Positions 8,995-17,313 of a stretch of 64,000 nucleotides of DNA are shown piece after piece. The translations under genes were made by a program, and so were the position numbers. Where the stretch lies: NCBI RefSeq assembly GCF_014197795.1, contig NZ_JACIGI010000004.1, forward strand, positions 62,001-126,000. Reading direction: 5' to 3'. The stretch comes from Roseospira goensis (lineage in GTDB: Bacteria > Pseudomonadota > Alphaproteobacteria > Rhodospirillales > Rhodospirillaceae). The number at the start of each line of letters is the position of its first letter. Position 1 is the stretch's first letter. The notes beneath the pieces are model-generated. The model saw nothing but the letters and a program-made list of their open reading frames with translations, searched no databases and was not told the origin of the DNA.

Positions 8995-9122
8995 GGCTGC
9001 CTCCCCTGATGTGTATGCGTGGCCAACGACCCCGGTTGCGCCGGTCCCGCCGGTCCCATCGACGCGCCCCGGATCCAGCACGGATCGCCCCGGCGGGTCA
9101 ATGCCGCGCCGGGTGTTTTCCC

Positions 9123-10709
9123 TCACAGCGCCGCGCACAGGCCGTCGGCGCGCGGGTCCGCCGCCCCCGCGATGACCCCGTCCGGCGCCACCGACACGGC
9201 GCCGGCGTGACCCATCATGTCCTCGAACGGACCGACCATCTCGACCTCATGACCGGCGTCGCGCAGGCGCTGGCACAGGGCCGGGTCGAGGCGGCTCTCC
9301 ACCTTCAGCGTCGTGGACTCGCGGCCCCAGGTCCGCCCCAGCAGCCAGCGCGGCGCGGTCACCGCCGCCTGAAGATCCTGCCCGAACACCACGTGGCGCG
9401 TGAACACGGCCGCCTGGGTCTGCGGCTGCCCCTCGCCGCCCATGGTGCCGTAGGCCAGCGTGCGGCCGTCCTTCAGCCGCGCCAGCGCCGGATTGAGGGT
9501 GTGGAACGGCAGCCGGCCGGGGCCGAGCGTGTTCGGCCCATCGCTGAGCGAGAACCCCGCGCCGCGGTTCTGCCAGAGAATGCCGGTGTCCGGCACCACG
9601 ACGCCGGACCCGAACTCCCAGAAGATGCTCTGGATGTAGCTCACCACACGCCCCGCGGCGTCGGCCGCCCCCATCCAGACGGTATCCCCGGCCCCGCCCG
9701 CCTGCGGCCACGGCAGCGCCTGGGCGCGGTCGATGCGCGCCGCCGCGTCGGCCAGGGCCTCGCGCGTCAGCCAGGTCGCCGGATCGACCGTCATGCGGTC
9801 CGGGTCGCCGATATGGGCGTCGCGTTTCAGGAACGCGCGCTTGGTGGCCTCGATCAGGCCGTGGATGTGCTCGAAGCTCTCCGCCGACCGCACCCCGAGA
9901 CGGTCGAACAGCCCCAGGATCATCAGCGCCGCCGCCCCCTGGGTCGGGGGCGGGTGGTTGAACACCCGGCCCTGGGTCAGGTCCACCGCCAGCGGCGTCA
10001 CGCGGGTGGCGCGGTAGCCCTCCAGGTCGGCCAGGGTGAGGGGCGAGCCGGACTCGGCCAGCCCGGCCGCCAGCGTGCGCGCCAGGTCGCCGCGATAGAA
10101 ATCGTCCAGGCCGGTCCGGCCCAGGTGCTCCAGGGTCACCGCCAGCGCCGGGTAGCGCAGCACCGCCCCCTCGGCCGGGGGCCCGTCGGGCGCGTAGGTT
10201 TCGGGAAAGCCGGGCTGGTCCGACAGCTCCTCCCATTTCGCGGCGGTCAGGGCGGCCTGGGAGCGGGTCACCACCACGCCGTCCCGGGCCTGGCGCACCG
10301 CCGGCTCCAGCAGTCGGGCCAGCGGCACCGGCCGCCCCCCCCAGGCGTGCGAGACCGCCAGCGCCTCGGCCCACCCCGACACCGCGCCGGCCACCGTCAG
10401 CGCCCCCAGGGGACCGCGCGGCGGGATCCGGTGATGACCCTCGGCGTGGTAGAACGCGGCCGTGGCGCGCCCCGCCGCCGGCCCACAGGCCCGAATCGCC
10501 ACCGGATCGCGGCCCGGCTCCGCGATCAGCCAGAAGCCATCGCCGCCCAGCGCGTTCATATGGGGATAGACGACCGCGATGGCGGCGGCGGCGGCCACCA
10601 TGGCCTCGACCGCCGTGCCGCCCTCGCGCAGAACATCGCGGCCGGCCTGGGCCGCCAGATGATGCGGGGCGCTCACCATCCCGCCCAGGCTCGTCGTGGT
10701 GCGCAACAT
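9123..10709 (-). CDS. gamma-glutamyltransferase family protein, no signal peptide
   Basis: A 528-residue member of the gamma-glutamyltransferase / N-terminal nucleophile hydrolase family. Such enzymes are made as one chain that cleaves itself before a conserved Thr, which then attacks gamma-glutamyl amides such as glutathione. The probable nucleophile is the Thr of GDTVWMGAADAAG, and the small-subunit region YGTMGGEGQPQTQA matches the family. There is no signal peptide: the protein begins MLRTTTSLGGMVSAPHHLA, so it should be cytosolic, unlike classical periplasmic GGT. I took ATG 10709, preceded by GGGAGGA; an ATG at 10727 is possible. It follows the TRAP transporter genes in the same direction (58-base gap), suggesting that it processes what they import. 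Confidence 0.9.
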   Translation of the reverse strand: MLRTTTSLGGMVSAPHHLAAQAGRDVLREGGTAVEAMVAAAAAIAVVYPHMNALGGDGFWLIAEPGRDPVAIRACGPAAGRATAAFYHAEGHHRIPPRGPLGALTVAGAVSGWAEALAVSHAWGGRPVPLARLLEPAVRQARDGVVVTRSQAALTAAKWEELSDQPGFPETYAPDGPPAEGAVLRYPALAVTLEHLGRTGLDDFYRGDLARTLAAGLAESGSPLTLADLEGYRATRVTPLAVDLTQGRVFNHPPPTQGAAALMILGLFDRLGVRSAESFEHIHGLIEATKRAFLKRDAHIGDPDRMTVDPATWLTREALADAAARIDRAQALPWPQAGGAGDTVWMGAADAAGRVVSYIQSIFWEFGSGVVVPDTGILWQNRGAGFSLSDGPNTLGPGRLPFHTLNPALARLKDGRTLAYGTMGGEGQPQTQAAVFTRHVVFGQDLQAAVTAPRWLLGRTWGRESTTLKVESRLDPALCQRLRDAGHEVEMVGPFEDMMGHAGAVSVAPDGVIAGAADPRADGLCAAL

Positions 10710-10767
10710 GCGGTGCTGTCCTCCCATGTTCGTCCTGCGGCTCCGGGCGGCTCCGGGCGACCGCCGG

Positions 10768-12630
10768 TCAGATCCCGCCCACGAAGATCAGCGCCGCCCC
10801 CGCCGCCAGGGCCAGGGGACGGGCCCACCAGCGCCGCAGCGGGTCGATGGCGGCAAAACTGATGAGCCACACCCCGACGCCCACCTTGAGCGCCGCCGCC
10901 AGCGTCATCAGGGGATCCTGCGCCAGGGCCAGCAGCGAGGGGTTGGCGACGAACCCCAGCGGCACGATGAACAGGCCGATGCCGAGCTGCATGGCGCGCA
11001 ACGACACCGGAATCCACGGCGTCCGGGCGATGCCGGCGGCGATGAACACGTTGCCGCAGACCGGCGGCGTGATGGTGCACAGCAACGCATACCAGAACAC
11101 GAACAGATGGGCGTACAACTCCGGCAGGCCCAGTTCCACCAGCGCCGGTCCGGCCACGCTGACCGCGATGATGTAGGCGGCGGTGGTCGGCAGCTCCATG
11201 CCGAGGACCAGGCTCGCCAGGCCGGTCAGGATCAGCGCCAGCCACAGCTCGCCGCCGGAGGCCGACAGGATCAGCGAGGTGATCTTCACCCCCACGCCGG
11301 TCATGTTGAAGACACCGACGATGATGCTGGCGCACACGATGATGGCGGCGATGTTGGCGACCTGGCGGCCGGCCTCGACCGTCCCCGTCATCACGCGCGA
11401 TACCCAGCCGCGCACCGACAGCCGCCCGGTATCGTCGGCGATCAACATCAGCAGCGTCGCCACGATCGCCACCGCCGCGGCATAGGCCGGCGTGAAGGCG
11501 GTGACGGTCAGGAACACGATCAGGATGGTGAACGGCACCAGAAAGAACGGCACCGTGCGCCCGACCACGGTCCACCCGGGCATCGCCGCGGCCGCCATCG
11601 GTTTCAGCCCGAGCCGGATCGCGAACTGGTGCACCCCCCACCAGGCGGTCAGGAAGAACAGCACCGCCGGCGGGGTGGCCGCGCCCATGATCTCCAGATA
11701 CGGCCGGTGCAGCAGTTCGGCCATCACGAAAATGCCGGCGCCCATCAGGGGCGGCATGATCTGACCGCCGGTCGAGGCCACCGCCTCGACCGCCGCCGCC
11801 AGGCTGGGCGGATAGCCCAAACGCTTCATGGCCGGGATGGTGACCATGCCGGTCGACGCCGTATTGGCCGCCGCAACGCCGGAGATGGTGCCGTACATGG
11901 CGCTGGACAGCACCGCCACCTTGGCCGCGCCGGCGCGAAACCGTCCGGCCAACTGGGTCGCCAGCGCCATGAAGCCGGTGCCCGCCGCTCCGGCGGAAAT
12001 GAACGCACCCAGGATGATGAAGGGCGCGATCACGGTCACCGAAACCCCGGTCAGGCCGCTCCACAGCCCGCCCTCGGTGATGATCAGGGTCCCCAGGAAG
12101 TAGTTCAGCGGCAGTTCGCCATGCCCGAAATGGCCCGGCACCCAGTGCCCGACCAGCCCGTAGAGCAGCACCACCAGCGCCACCGCCGGCAGCACCGCCT
12201 TGATGGCCCGGCGCGCCATGTCCAGGACGACGGCGATCAGGACCACGGCCACCGCGATCTGTAGCCCGCCCTGCAACGAGCCGTACTGGTCCGCCAGCGC
12301 GCCGTGGTTGGCGACGATGTAGGCCGCGGACGCCAGGCCGGCCGCGCCCAGCCCGTAGCCGGACCAGCGCGCCCAGCGCCCGCCTTGGCTGTCGATGAAG
12401 AACACCCAGGGAATGGCGAGCATCAGGTGCAGTGGCCGCGTCACCAGATGCGGCAGCAGACCGGCGAAGACCAGGTAGAGATGGAAGCCCACCGTCGCCA
12501 GGCCGAACAGGAGCGGCAGGCGGCCGAGGGTGCGGACGGTCTCGGCCGGGCTGCGCGGCGGGGTCGGACCGGAGGGCGGCACGATCCCGCCAGGGGCGGG
12601 ATCGTGGGCCACGGGAGCGGGCTGGGTCAC
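10768..12630 (-). CDS. TRAP transporter fused permease (DctQM-type, TAXI subfamily)
   Basis: A 620-residue membrane protein in which the small (DctQ) and large (DctM) TRAP permease subunits are fused, the arrangement typical of TAXI-type systems. Hydrophobic helices run through nearly the whole length. The DctM part shows VASTGGQIMPPLMGAGIFVM and the later TPPVCGNVFIAAGIART, both hallmarks of the large subunit. It uses an ion gradient rather than ATP to move a substrate delivered by the periplasmic TAXI receptor. The start is a GTG at 12630, 40 bases after the receptor gene. Together with the receptor and the GGT gene downstream it forms a probable operon. Confidence 0.94.
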   Translation of the reverse strand: MTQPAPVAHDPAPGGIVPPSGPTPPRSPAETVRTLGRLPLLFGLATVGFHLYLVFAGLLPHLVTRPLHLMLAIPWVFFIDSQGGRWARWSGYGLGAAGLASAAYIVANHGALADQYGSLQGGLQIAVAVVLIAVVLDMARRAIKAVLPAVALVVLLYGLVGHWVPGHFGHGELPLNYFLGTLIITEGGLWSGLTGVSVTVIAPFIILGAFISAGAAGTGFMALATQLAGRFRAGAAKVAVLSSAMYGTISGVAAANTASTGMVTIPAMKRLGYPPSLAAAVEAVASTGGQIMPPLMGAGIFVMAELLHRPYLEIMGAATPPAVLFFLTAWWGVHQFAIRLGLKPMAAAAMPGWTVVGRTVPFFLVPFTILIVFLTVTAFTPAYAAAVAIVATLLMLIADDTGRLSVRGWVSRVMTGTVEAGRQVANIAAIIVCASIIVGVFNMTGVGVKITSLILSASGGELWLALILTGLASLVLGMELPTTAAYIIAVSVAGPALVELGLPELYAHLFVFWYALLCTITPPVCGNVFIAAGIARTPWIPVSLRAMQLGIGLFIVPLGFVANPSLLALAQDPLMTLAAALKVGVGVWLISFAAIDPLRRWWARPLALAAGAALIFVGGI

Positions 12631-12670
12631 GGTGACGGGATCGCGGCTGCTACGGTGTTACCTTGGGGCG

Positions 12671-13642
12671 TTACTTCATGTCGTCGGGAATCGAAACACC
12701 CTGCTCCTCGTAGTAACGCAGCGCCCCGGGGTGGACCTTTGCCCCCATCTGCACGATCAGGTCCCGGGTCACGCCGTCCCACCAGGGGTTTTCCTGGGCC
12801 AGCGTCTCCTTCCACTCCCAGAAGGTCTTGGTGAGGAAGTAGGCCACGTCGTCGCTCATGCGCACGGTGCCGTAGGCGCCGACCGGCACGCCCACGGTGT
12901 CGACCGGCGCGTCCTGGCCCTCGTAGGTGCCCGCGGCGATGGTCAGCGGTCCGGACAGCGGATCCAGCTCCAGGATCCTCTCCCGTTCCGCGTCGGTGAA
13001 GCTCAGGATCTTGACGGGCGTGGTGGTCGACAGCTCGACAAGCTGCGGGGTCGGATGGGCCGAGCAGGTGGCGAACCCGTCCACCTTGCCGTCGCGCATC
13101 GCATCGCCGGCGGCCGACAGCTCGACCTCGACGATCTCCACCTGGTCGGCCAGACCGAGCAGGTCCAGGATGGTGTTGGTGCGCTTCTCGCAGAAGGTCC
13201 CCTTGCCGCCGGCGATGAAGGTCTTGCCGGCCAGGTCCGAGACGCTGTCGATGCCGCCGTCGGCCGTGACAACGAAGTGAATGGTCACGAACGGCATCAC
13301 GAACAGCGTGCGGGCGTCGTCGTTGGTCTGGCCCTCGAAGGGCGCATCGCCGGCGCGCGCAGCCGCCAGCAGGCTGGGCGGCGTGGTGAACAGGAAGTTG
13401 CCCGGCCGGACGAACGATTCCTTGACGTTCTGAACCGAGCCCTGGCTTTCCTCGACGGTCGGAGAGATGGCGCCGTCGCTGGCCTTCCGCGTCATCTCGG
13501 CGAGCTGCACCATCATCACGTAATAGGATGAGGTCGATTTCGCCGACTTGAGCGTGACCCGCTCCTGCGCCTGGGCCACCGTCGCCAGACCAAGGCCCGC
13601 CGTCACCGCCAGTCCAAGGGCCAGTTTCCGCACGAAGGTCAT
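12671..13642 (-). CDS. TAXI family TRAP transporter solute-binding protein
   Basis: A 323-residue periplasmic receptor of the TAXI (TRAP-associated extracytoplasmic immunogenic) family. A clear signal peptide begins MTFVRKLALGLAVTAGLGLA and ends at AQAQ. The mature part binds the solute and hands it to the fused permease encoded downstream. I chose ATG 13642 since GGGGAG lies about nine bases upstream and the signal peptide starts there; the open frame further upstream is noise. Known TAXI substrates include glutamate and other dicarboxylates, but no binding residue here identifies the ligand. It should be the first gene of a receptor-permease-GGT operon. Confidence 0.92.
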   Translation of the reverse strand: MTFVRKLALGLAVTAGLGLATVAQAQERVTLKSAKSTSSYYVMMVQLAEMTRKASDGAISPTVEESQGSVQNVKESFVRPGNFLFTTPPSLLAAARAGDAPFEGQTNDDARTLFVMPFVTIHFVVTADGGIDSVSDLAGKTFIAGGKGTFCEKRTNTILDLLGLADQVEIVEVELSAAGDAMRDGKVDGFATCSAHPTPQLVELSTTTPVKILSFTDAERERILELDPLSGPLTIAAGTYEGQDAPVDTVGVPVGAYGTVRMSDDVAYFLTKTFWEWKETLAQENPWWDGVTRDLIVQMGAKVHPGALRYYEEQGVSIPDDMK

Positions 13643-13861
13643 GAATGCGTCTCCCCGCAATCGGTCGTGGTGTCGTCCGGCGTCGACAGCGGCCGTCCAT
13701 GCCGTCCCGGACGCGGGCACTGTGTCAGGCCGCGCGGGGAACTCCAAGTCCCTTGGCGCCGGTCCGGCGCGCACGGCGACAAAAGCACGCGGGCCAAGCA
13801 ACCGTTCCGGAATGGGCCGCCGAAACGCCCGCGCCGGCCGCCGAACGGCCCAGACAGGCGC

Positions 13862-13886
13862 GGCCCCGCCCGGACGGGGCGGGGCC
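13862..13886 (-). terminator. GC-rich hairpin downstream of mcd
   Basis: A perfect 10-bp stem (GGCCCCGCCC / GGGCGGGGCC) with a five-base loop lies 36 bases past the mcd stop codon. It lacks a clear T-run, so termination is likely but not certain. Confidence 0.5.
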
Positions 13887-13921
13887 GGGCCGTTCGACAA
13901 AGGCCGCAGGCGCGCGACCGG

Positions 13922-15607
13922 TCAGGCCGCGCTCTTCTTCGCCTGCACGCTGCCGCGCCCGCCCAGCAGGCCGCGGGCGACCACCTGGGCCTGGATCTCG
14001 GCCGCGCCCTCGAAAATGTTGAGGATGCGGGCATCGCACAGGATACGGCTGATCGGATACTCCAGCGCGTAGCCGTTGCCGCCGTGGATCTGCAACGCGT
14101 TGTCGGCGTTCGACCACGCCACCCGCGCCGCCAGCAGCTTGGCCATGCCGGCCTCGATATCGCAGCGGATGTCGTTGTCCTTCTCACGCGCCGACATGTA
14201 GGTGATCTGGCGCGCGATCATGGTCTCGACCACCATCCAGGCGAGCTTGCCGTGGACGCGCGGGAAGGCGAACAGCGGCTTGCCGAACTGGATCCGCTCC
14301 TGCGCGTACTTCAGGCCCTCCTCCAGCGCGCACTGGGCGACACCGACGGCGCGCGCGGCGGTCTGGATGCGGGCCGACTCGAAAGTCTCCATGAGCTGCT
14401 TGAAGCCCTGGCCCTCGACCCCGCCCAGCAGCGCGTCCTTGGGCATGGTGAAGCCGTCGAAGGAGAGTTCGTACTCCTTCATGCCGCGGTAGCCGAGCAC
14501 CTCGATCTCGCCGCCGGACATGCCCTCGGCCGGGAACGGATCCGCGTCCGTGCCGCGCGGCTTGGGCGCCAGGAACATGGACAGGCCCTTGTAGCCGGGC
14601 TGGTCCGGATCGGTGCGCGCCATCAGGGTCATCAGGTCGGTGCGGGCGGCGTGGGTGATCCAGGTCTTGTTGCCCGTCACCACCCACGCGTCACCCTCCA
14701 GCACCGCGCGCGTGCGCACGGAGCCGAGGTCGGAGCCGGTGTTGGGCTCGGTGAAAACGGCGGTGGGCAGGATCTCGCCGCTGGCGATCCTGGGCAGATA
14801 GTGCTGCTTCTGCGCATCCGTGCCGCCCAGACGGATCAGTTCGGCGGCGATCTCCGAACGGGTGCCGAGCGAGCCGACGCCGATGTAGCCGCGCGACAGC
14901 TCCTCGGTGACCACGCACATGGCCATCTTGCCCAGGCCGCTGCCACCGAACTCCTCCGGCACCGTGAGGCCGAACACGCCCATTTCGGCCATCTGGTCGA
15001 TGATCTCCATGGGGATGAGTTCGTCCTTCTCGTGCCAGCCGTGGGCGTGCGGCTGCACCTGCTCGTCGACGAATCGCCGGAACTGGTCGCGCACCATGTC
15101 CAGCGTCTCGTCCTCCAGACCCACCTCGCCGAAATTGCCGTCCTTGATCAGTTCGGCGATCCGGGCCTTGCAGGCGGCGGTGAAACCGTGCTCGCGCAGC
15201 AGGGTGGTGTACGGGGTCTGCAACGCCTGGCGCTCGCGCACCTCGATGCCGAAGTCGGCCAGCCGGACGTACTCGCCCTGGCTCATCGGCACGCCGCCGA
15301 AGATCTGATGCAGGTATTCGGAGAACGCGCCCTGGAGAATGAGCTGCTCCAGCTCGCCGAGGCGTCCGTCGGCCTCCAGCCGCTTGGCCCACGCCAGCAT
15401 CTCGCCCAGGGCGGTCACGCAGGTGGCGAACCAGGCGAAGCCGTGGGTGGCGTGCTGCTCGCGCTCCATCACGGCGGCATCCAGCTTGCCCTCGACGCTG
15501 ACCTCGCTGGCCAGGTGGTCGCGGATGGCGCCCAGCACCTGGCGCGCGGTCTCGTAGGAGCGCTCGCAGGTGTGCAGCAGATCTTGAATGATGAGTGGTC
15601 CAGACAT
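13922..15607 (-). CDS. mcd: (2S)-methylsuccinyl-CoA dehydrogenase
   Basis: A 561-residue flavoprotein of the acyl-CoA dehydrogenase superfamily. The N-terminal extension of about 150 residues before the dehydrogenase core, and the position beside ccr, mark it as methylsuccinyl-CoA dehydrogenase, which oxidises (2S)-methylsuccinyl-CoA to mesaconyl-CoA in the ethylmalonyl-CoA pathway. The FAD-binding core shows TAVFTEPNTGSDLGSVRTRA and WVVTGNKTWITHAARTDLM; the C-terminal domain shows ALQIHGGNGYALEYPISRIL. I took ATG 15607, preceded by AGGGGAAG. It lies 151 bases after ccr on the same strand, so the two may be co-transcribed. A generic acyl-CoA dehydrogenase is the alternative, but context makes Mcd much more likely. 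Confidence 0.93.
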   Translation of the reverse strand: MSGPLIIQDLLHTCERSYETARQVLGAIRDHLASEVSVEGKLDAAVMEREQHATHGFAWFATCVTALGEMLAWAKRLEADGRLGELEQLILQGAFSEYLHQIFGGVPMSQGEYVRLADFGIEVRERQALQTPYTTLLREHGFTAACKARIAELIKDGNFGEVGLEDETLDMVRDQFRRFVDEQVQPHAHGWHEKDELIPMEIIDQMAEMGVFGLTVPEEFGGSGLGKMAMCVVTEELSRGYIGVGSLGTRSEIAAELIRLGGTDAQKQHYLPRIASGEILPTAVFTEPNTGSDLGSVRTRAVLEGDAWVVTGNKTWITHAARTDLMTLMARTDPDQPGYKGLSMFLAPKPRGTDADPFPAEGMSGGEIEVLGYRGMKEYELSFDGFTMPKDALLGGVEGQGFKQLMETFESARIQTAARAVGVAQCALEEGLKYAQERIQFGKPLFAFPRVHGKLAWMVVETMIARQITYMSAREKDNDIRCDIEAGMAKLLAARVAWSNADNALQIHGGNGYALEYPISRILCDARILNIFEGAAEIQAQVVARGLLGGRGSVQAKKSAA

Positions 15608-15758
15608 CGTCTTCCCCTGAAACGGTCTTTCCTCGAAATGACGCCCCCGGGCGCGCGGGGCACCCGGGGCGGTCATGAGGGGCATACGGTCGGTTGGGGC
15701 GCCGCGGACCGCCCGCCCCCCGCGCCCGACGGCGCAGGGGGGCGTCGCGACGGCGTTA

Positions 15759-17042
15759 TCAGCCCTCCAGGCATTCCTCGACGGTGCGCCGGCCCGGCTT
15801 CACGGCCTGCACCATCACCGCCATGTTGCCCGGCTTGTGCTCGTTCTTCCACATCTTGGTGTGGGCGTAGGGGATCTGCTCCCACGTGAACACTTCGGAC
15901 ATGCAGGGATCCAGGCGCCGCTCGATCACCAGCTGGTTGGCCTGGGCGGCCTGCATCAGGTTGGCGAAGTGGCTGCCCTGGATACGCTTCTGGCGCATCC
16001 AGACGAAGCGGGCATCGAAGGTGATGTTGAAGCCGGTGGTGCCGGCGCAGAACACGACCATGCCGCCGCGCTTCACCACCAGGCAGGAGACCGGGAAGGT
16101 GGCCTCGCCGGGATGCTCGAACACGCAGTCGACGTCGTTGCCCTTGCCGGTGATGTCCCAGATGGCGCGGCCGAACTTGTAGGACTCCTTCATGTAGGCC
16201 TTGAAGTCCGGCCCGTTGACGTCGGGCAGCCGGCCCCAGCAGTTGAAGTCCTTGCGGTTGATGACGCCCTTGGCGCCCAGCGACATGACGAAGTCACGCT
16301 TGCTCTCGTCGGAGATCACGCCGATCGCGTTGGCGCCCGAGACCGCGCAGAGCTGCACCGCCATTGCGCCCAAGCCACCCGACGCGCCCCAGATCAGCAC
16401 GTTGTGACCCGGGCGCAGCACATGCGGGCGGTGGCCGAACAGCATGCGGTAGGCGGTCGCCAGCGTCAGGGTGTAGCAGGCGCACTCTTCCCAGGTCAGA
16501 TGCTTGGGCCGGTGCATGAGCTGCTGCGCCTGCACACGGGTGAACTGCGCGAAGGAGCCGTCCGGCGTCTCGTAGCCCCAAATGCGCTGGGTCGGCGAGA
16601 ACATCGGATCGCCGCCGTTACACTCTTCGTCGTCGCCGTCGTCCTGGTTGCAGTGGACGACCACCTCGTCACCCACTTTCCAGCGCTTGACCTGCGAGCC
16701 GACCGCCCAGACGATCCCCGAGGCATCAGAGCCGGCGATGTGGAACGGTTCCTTGTGGGAGTCGAAGACCGAGATCGGCTCGCCCAGCGACGCCCAGATA
16801 CCGTTGTAGTTGACGCCGGCAGCCATCACCATCACGAGGACCTCGTGCGACTCCAGCTTCGGCACGTCCACCACCTCGACCTGCATCGCGGTCTCCGGCG
16901 GGCCGTGGCGCTCACGCCGAATCGCCCAGGCGTACATCTGCTTGGGCACGTGCCCCAGCGGCGGGAACTCGCCCACCTCGTACAGGTCCTTCTTCTCCCG
17001 GTTCGCCTGAAGATCAATGACCTCGGCCGTGGCGTTGCTCAT
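15759..17042 (-). CDS. ccr: crotonyl-CoA carboxylase/reductase
   Basis: Ccr, 427 residues, reductively carboxylates crotonyl-CoA with NADPH and CO2 to (2S)-ethylmalonyl-CoA, the committed step of the ethylmalonyl-CoA pathway. It belongs to the medium-chain dehydrogenase/reductase superfamily. The nucleotide-binding segment VLIWGASGGLGAMAVQLCAV and the characteristic GVINRKDFNCWG and VDCVFEHPGEATFPVSCLVV regions are present, and the length is normal. It starts at ATG 17042 and is divergent from ecm across a 271-base region that should hold both promoters. mcd follows downstream. The clustering of three pathway genes strongly supports acetyl-CoA assimilation by this route. Confidence 0.97.
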   Translation of the reverse strand: MSNATAEVIDLQANREKKDLYEVGEFPPLGHVPKQMYAWAIRRERHGPPETAMQVEVVDVPKLESHEVLVMVMAAGVNYNGIWASLGEPISVFDSHKEPFHIAGSDASGIVWAVGSQVKRWKVGDEVVVHCNQDDGDDEECNGGDPMFSPTQRIWGYETPDGSFAQFTRVQAQQLMHRPKHLTWEECACYTLTLATAYRMLFGHRPHVLRPGHNVLIWGASGGLGAMAVQLCAVSGANAIGVISDESKRDFVMSLGAKGVINRKDFNCWGRLPDVNGPDFKAYMKESYKFGRAIWDITGKGNDVDCVFEHPGEATFPVSCLVVKRGGMVVFCAGTTGFNITFDARFVWMRQKRIQGSHFANLMQAAQANQLVIERRLDPCMSEVFTWEQIPYAHTKMWKNEHKPGNMAVMVQAVKPGRRTVEECLEG

Positions 17043-17191
17043 GCGTGTGCTCTCCCTTGTTCGTCACCCTTCTGCGCGGCCCCGGCCCCGATCATGATGC
17101 AGGGCATGGCGCCGATCCATGCGGCAGGCGCGAAGGGCTTCGGTCCCGCGTTGCGTTCTCCGTCAGGCTATACCCGACTCCGGCCTTCCAT

Positions 17192-17220
17192 CGCAATGCA
17201 CAAAGTGATAAATAATTGCG
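17192..17220. promoter_or_regulatory. inverted repeat in the ccr-ecm divergent region
   Basis: CGCAAT and ATTGCG face each other across 17 AT-rich bases in the shared upstream region of ccr and ecm. Position and symmetry suit a regulator site or promoter overlap for both genes, but the regulator is not known and this is inference. Confidence 0.3.
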
Positions 17221-17313
17221 CCTGACTCAGAGGGCGAGAAATTATCGTTCCGCTCCGGACAACCCATGATGGTTGACGTTTCCGTAACTTTTCGCGCTGC
17301 GATGGAGGTCTGC

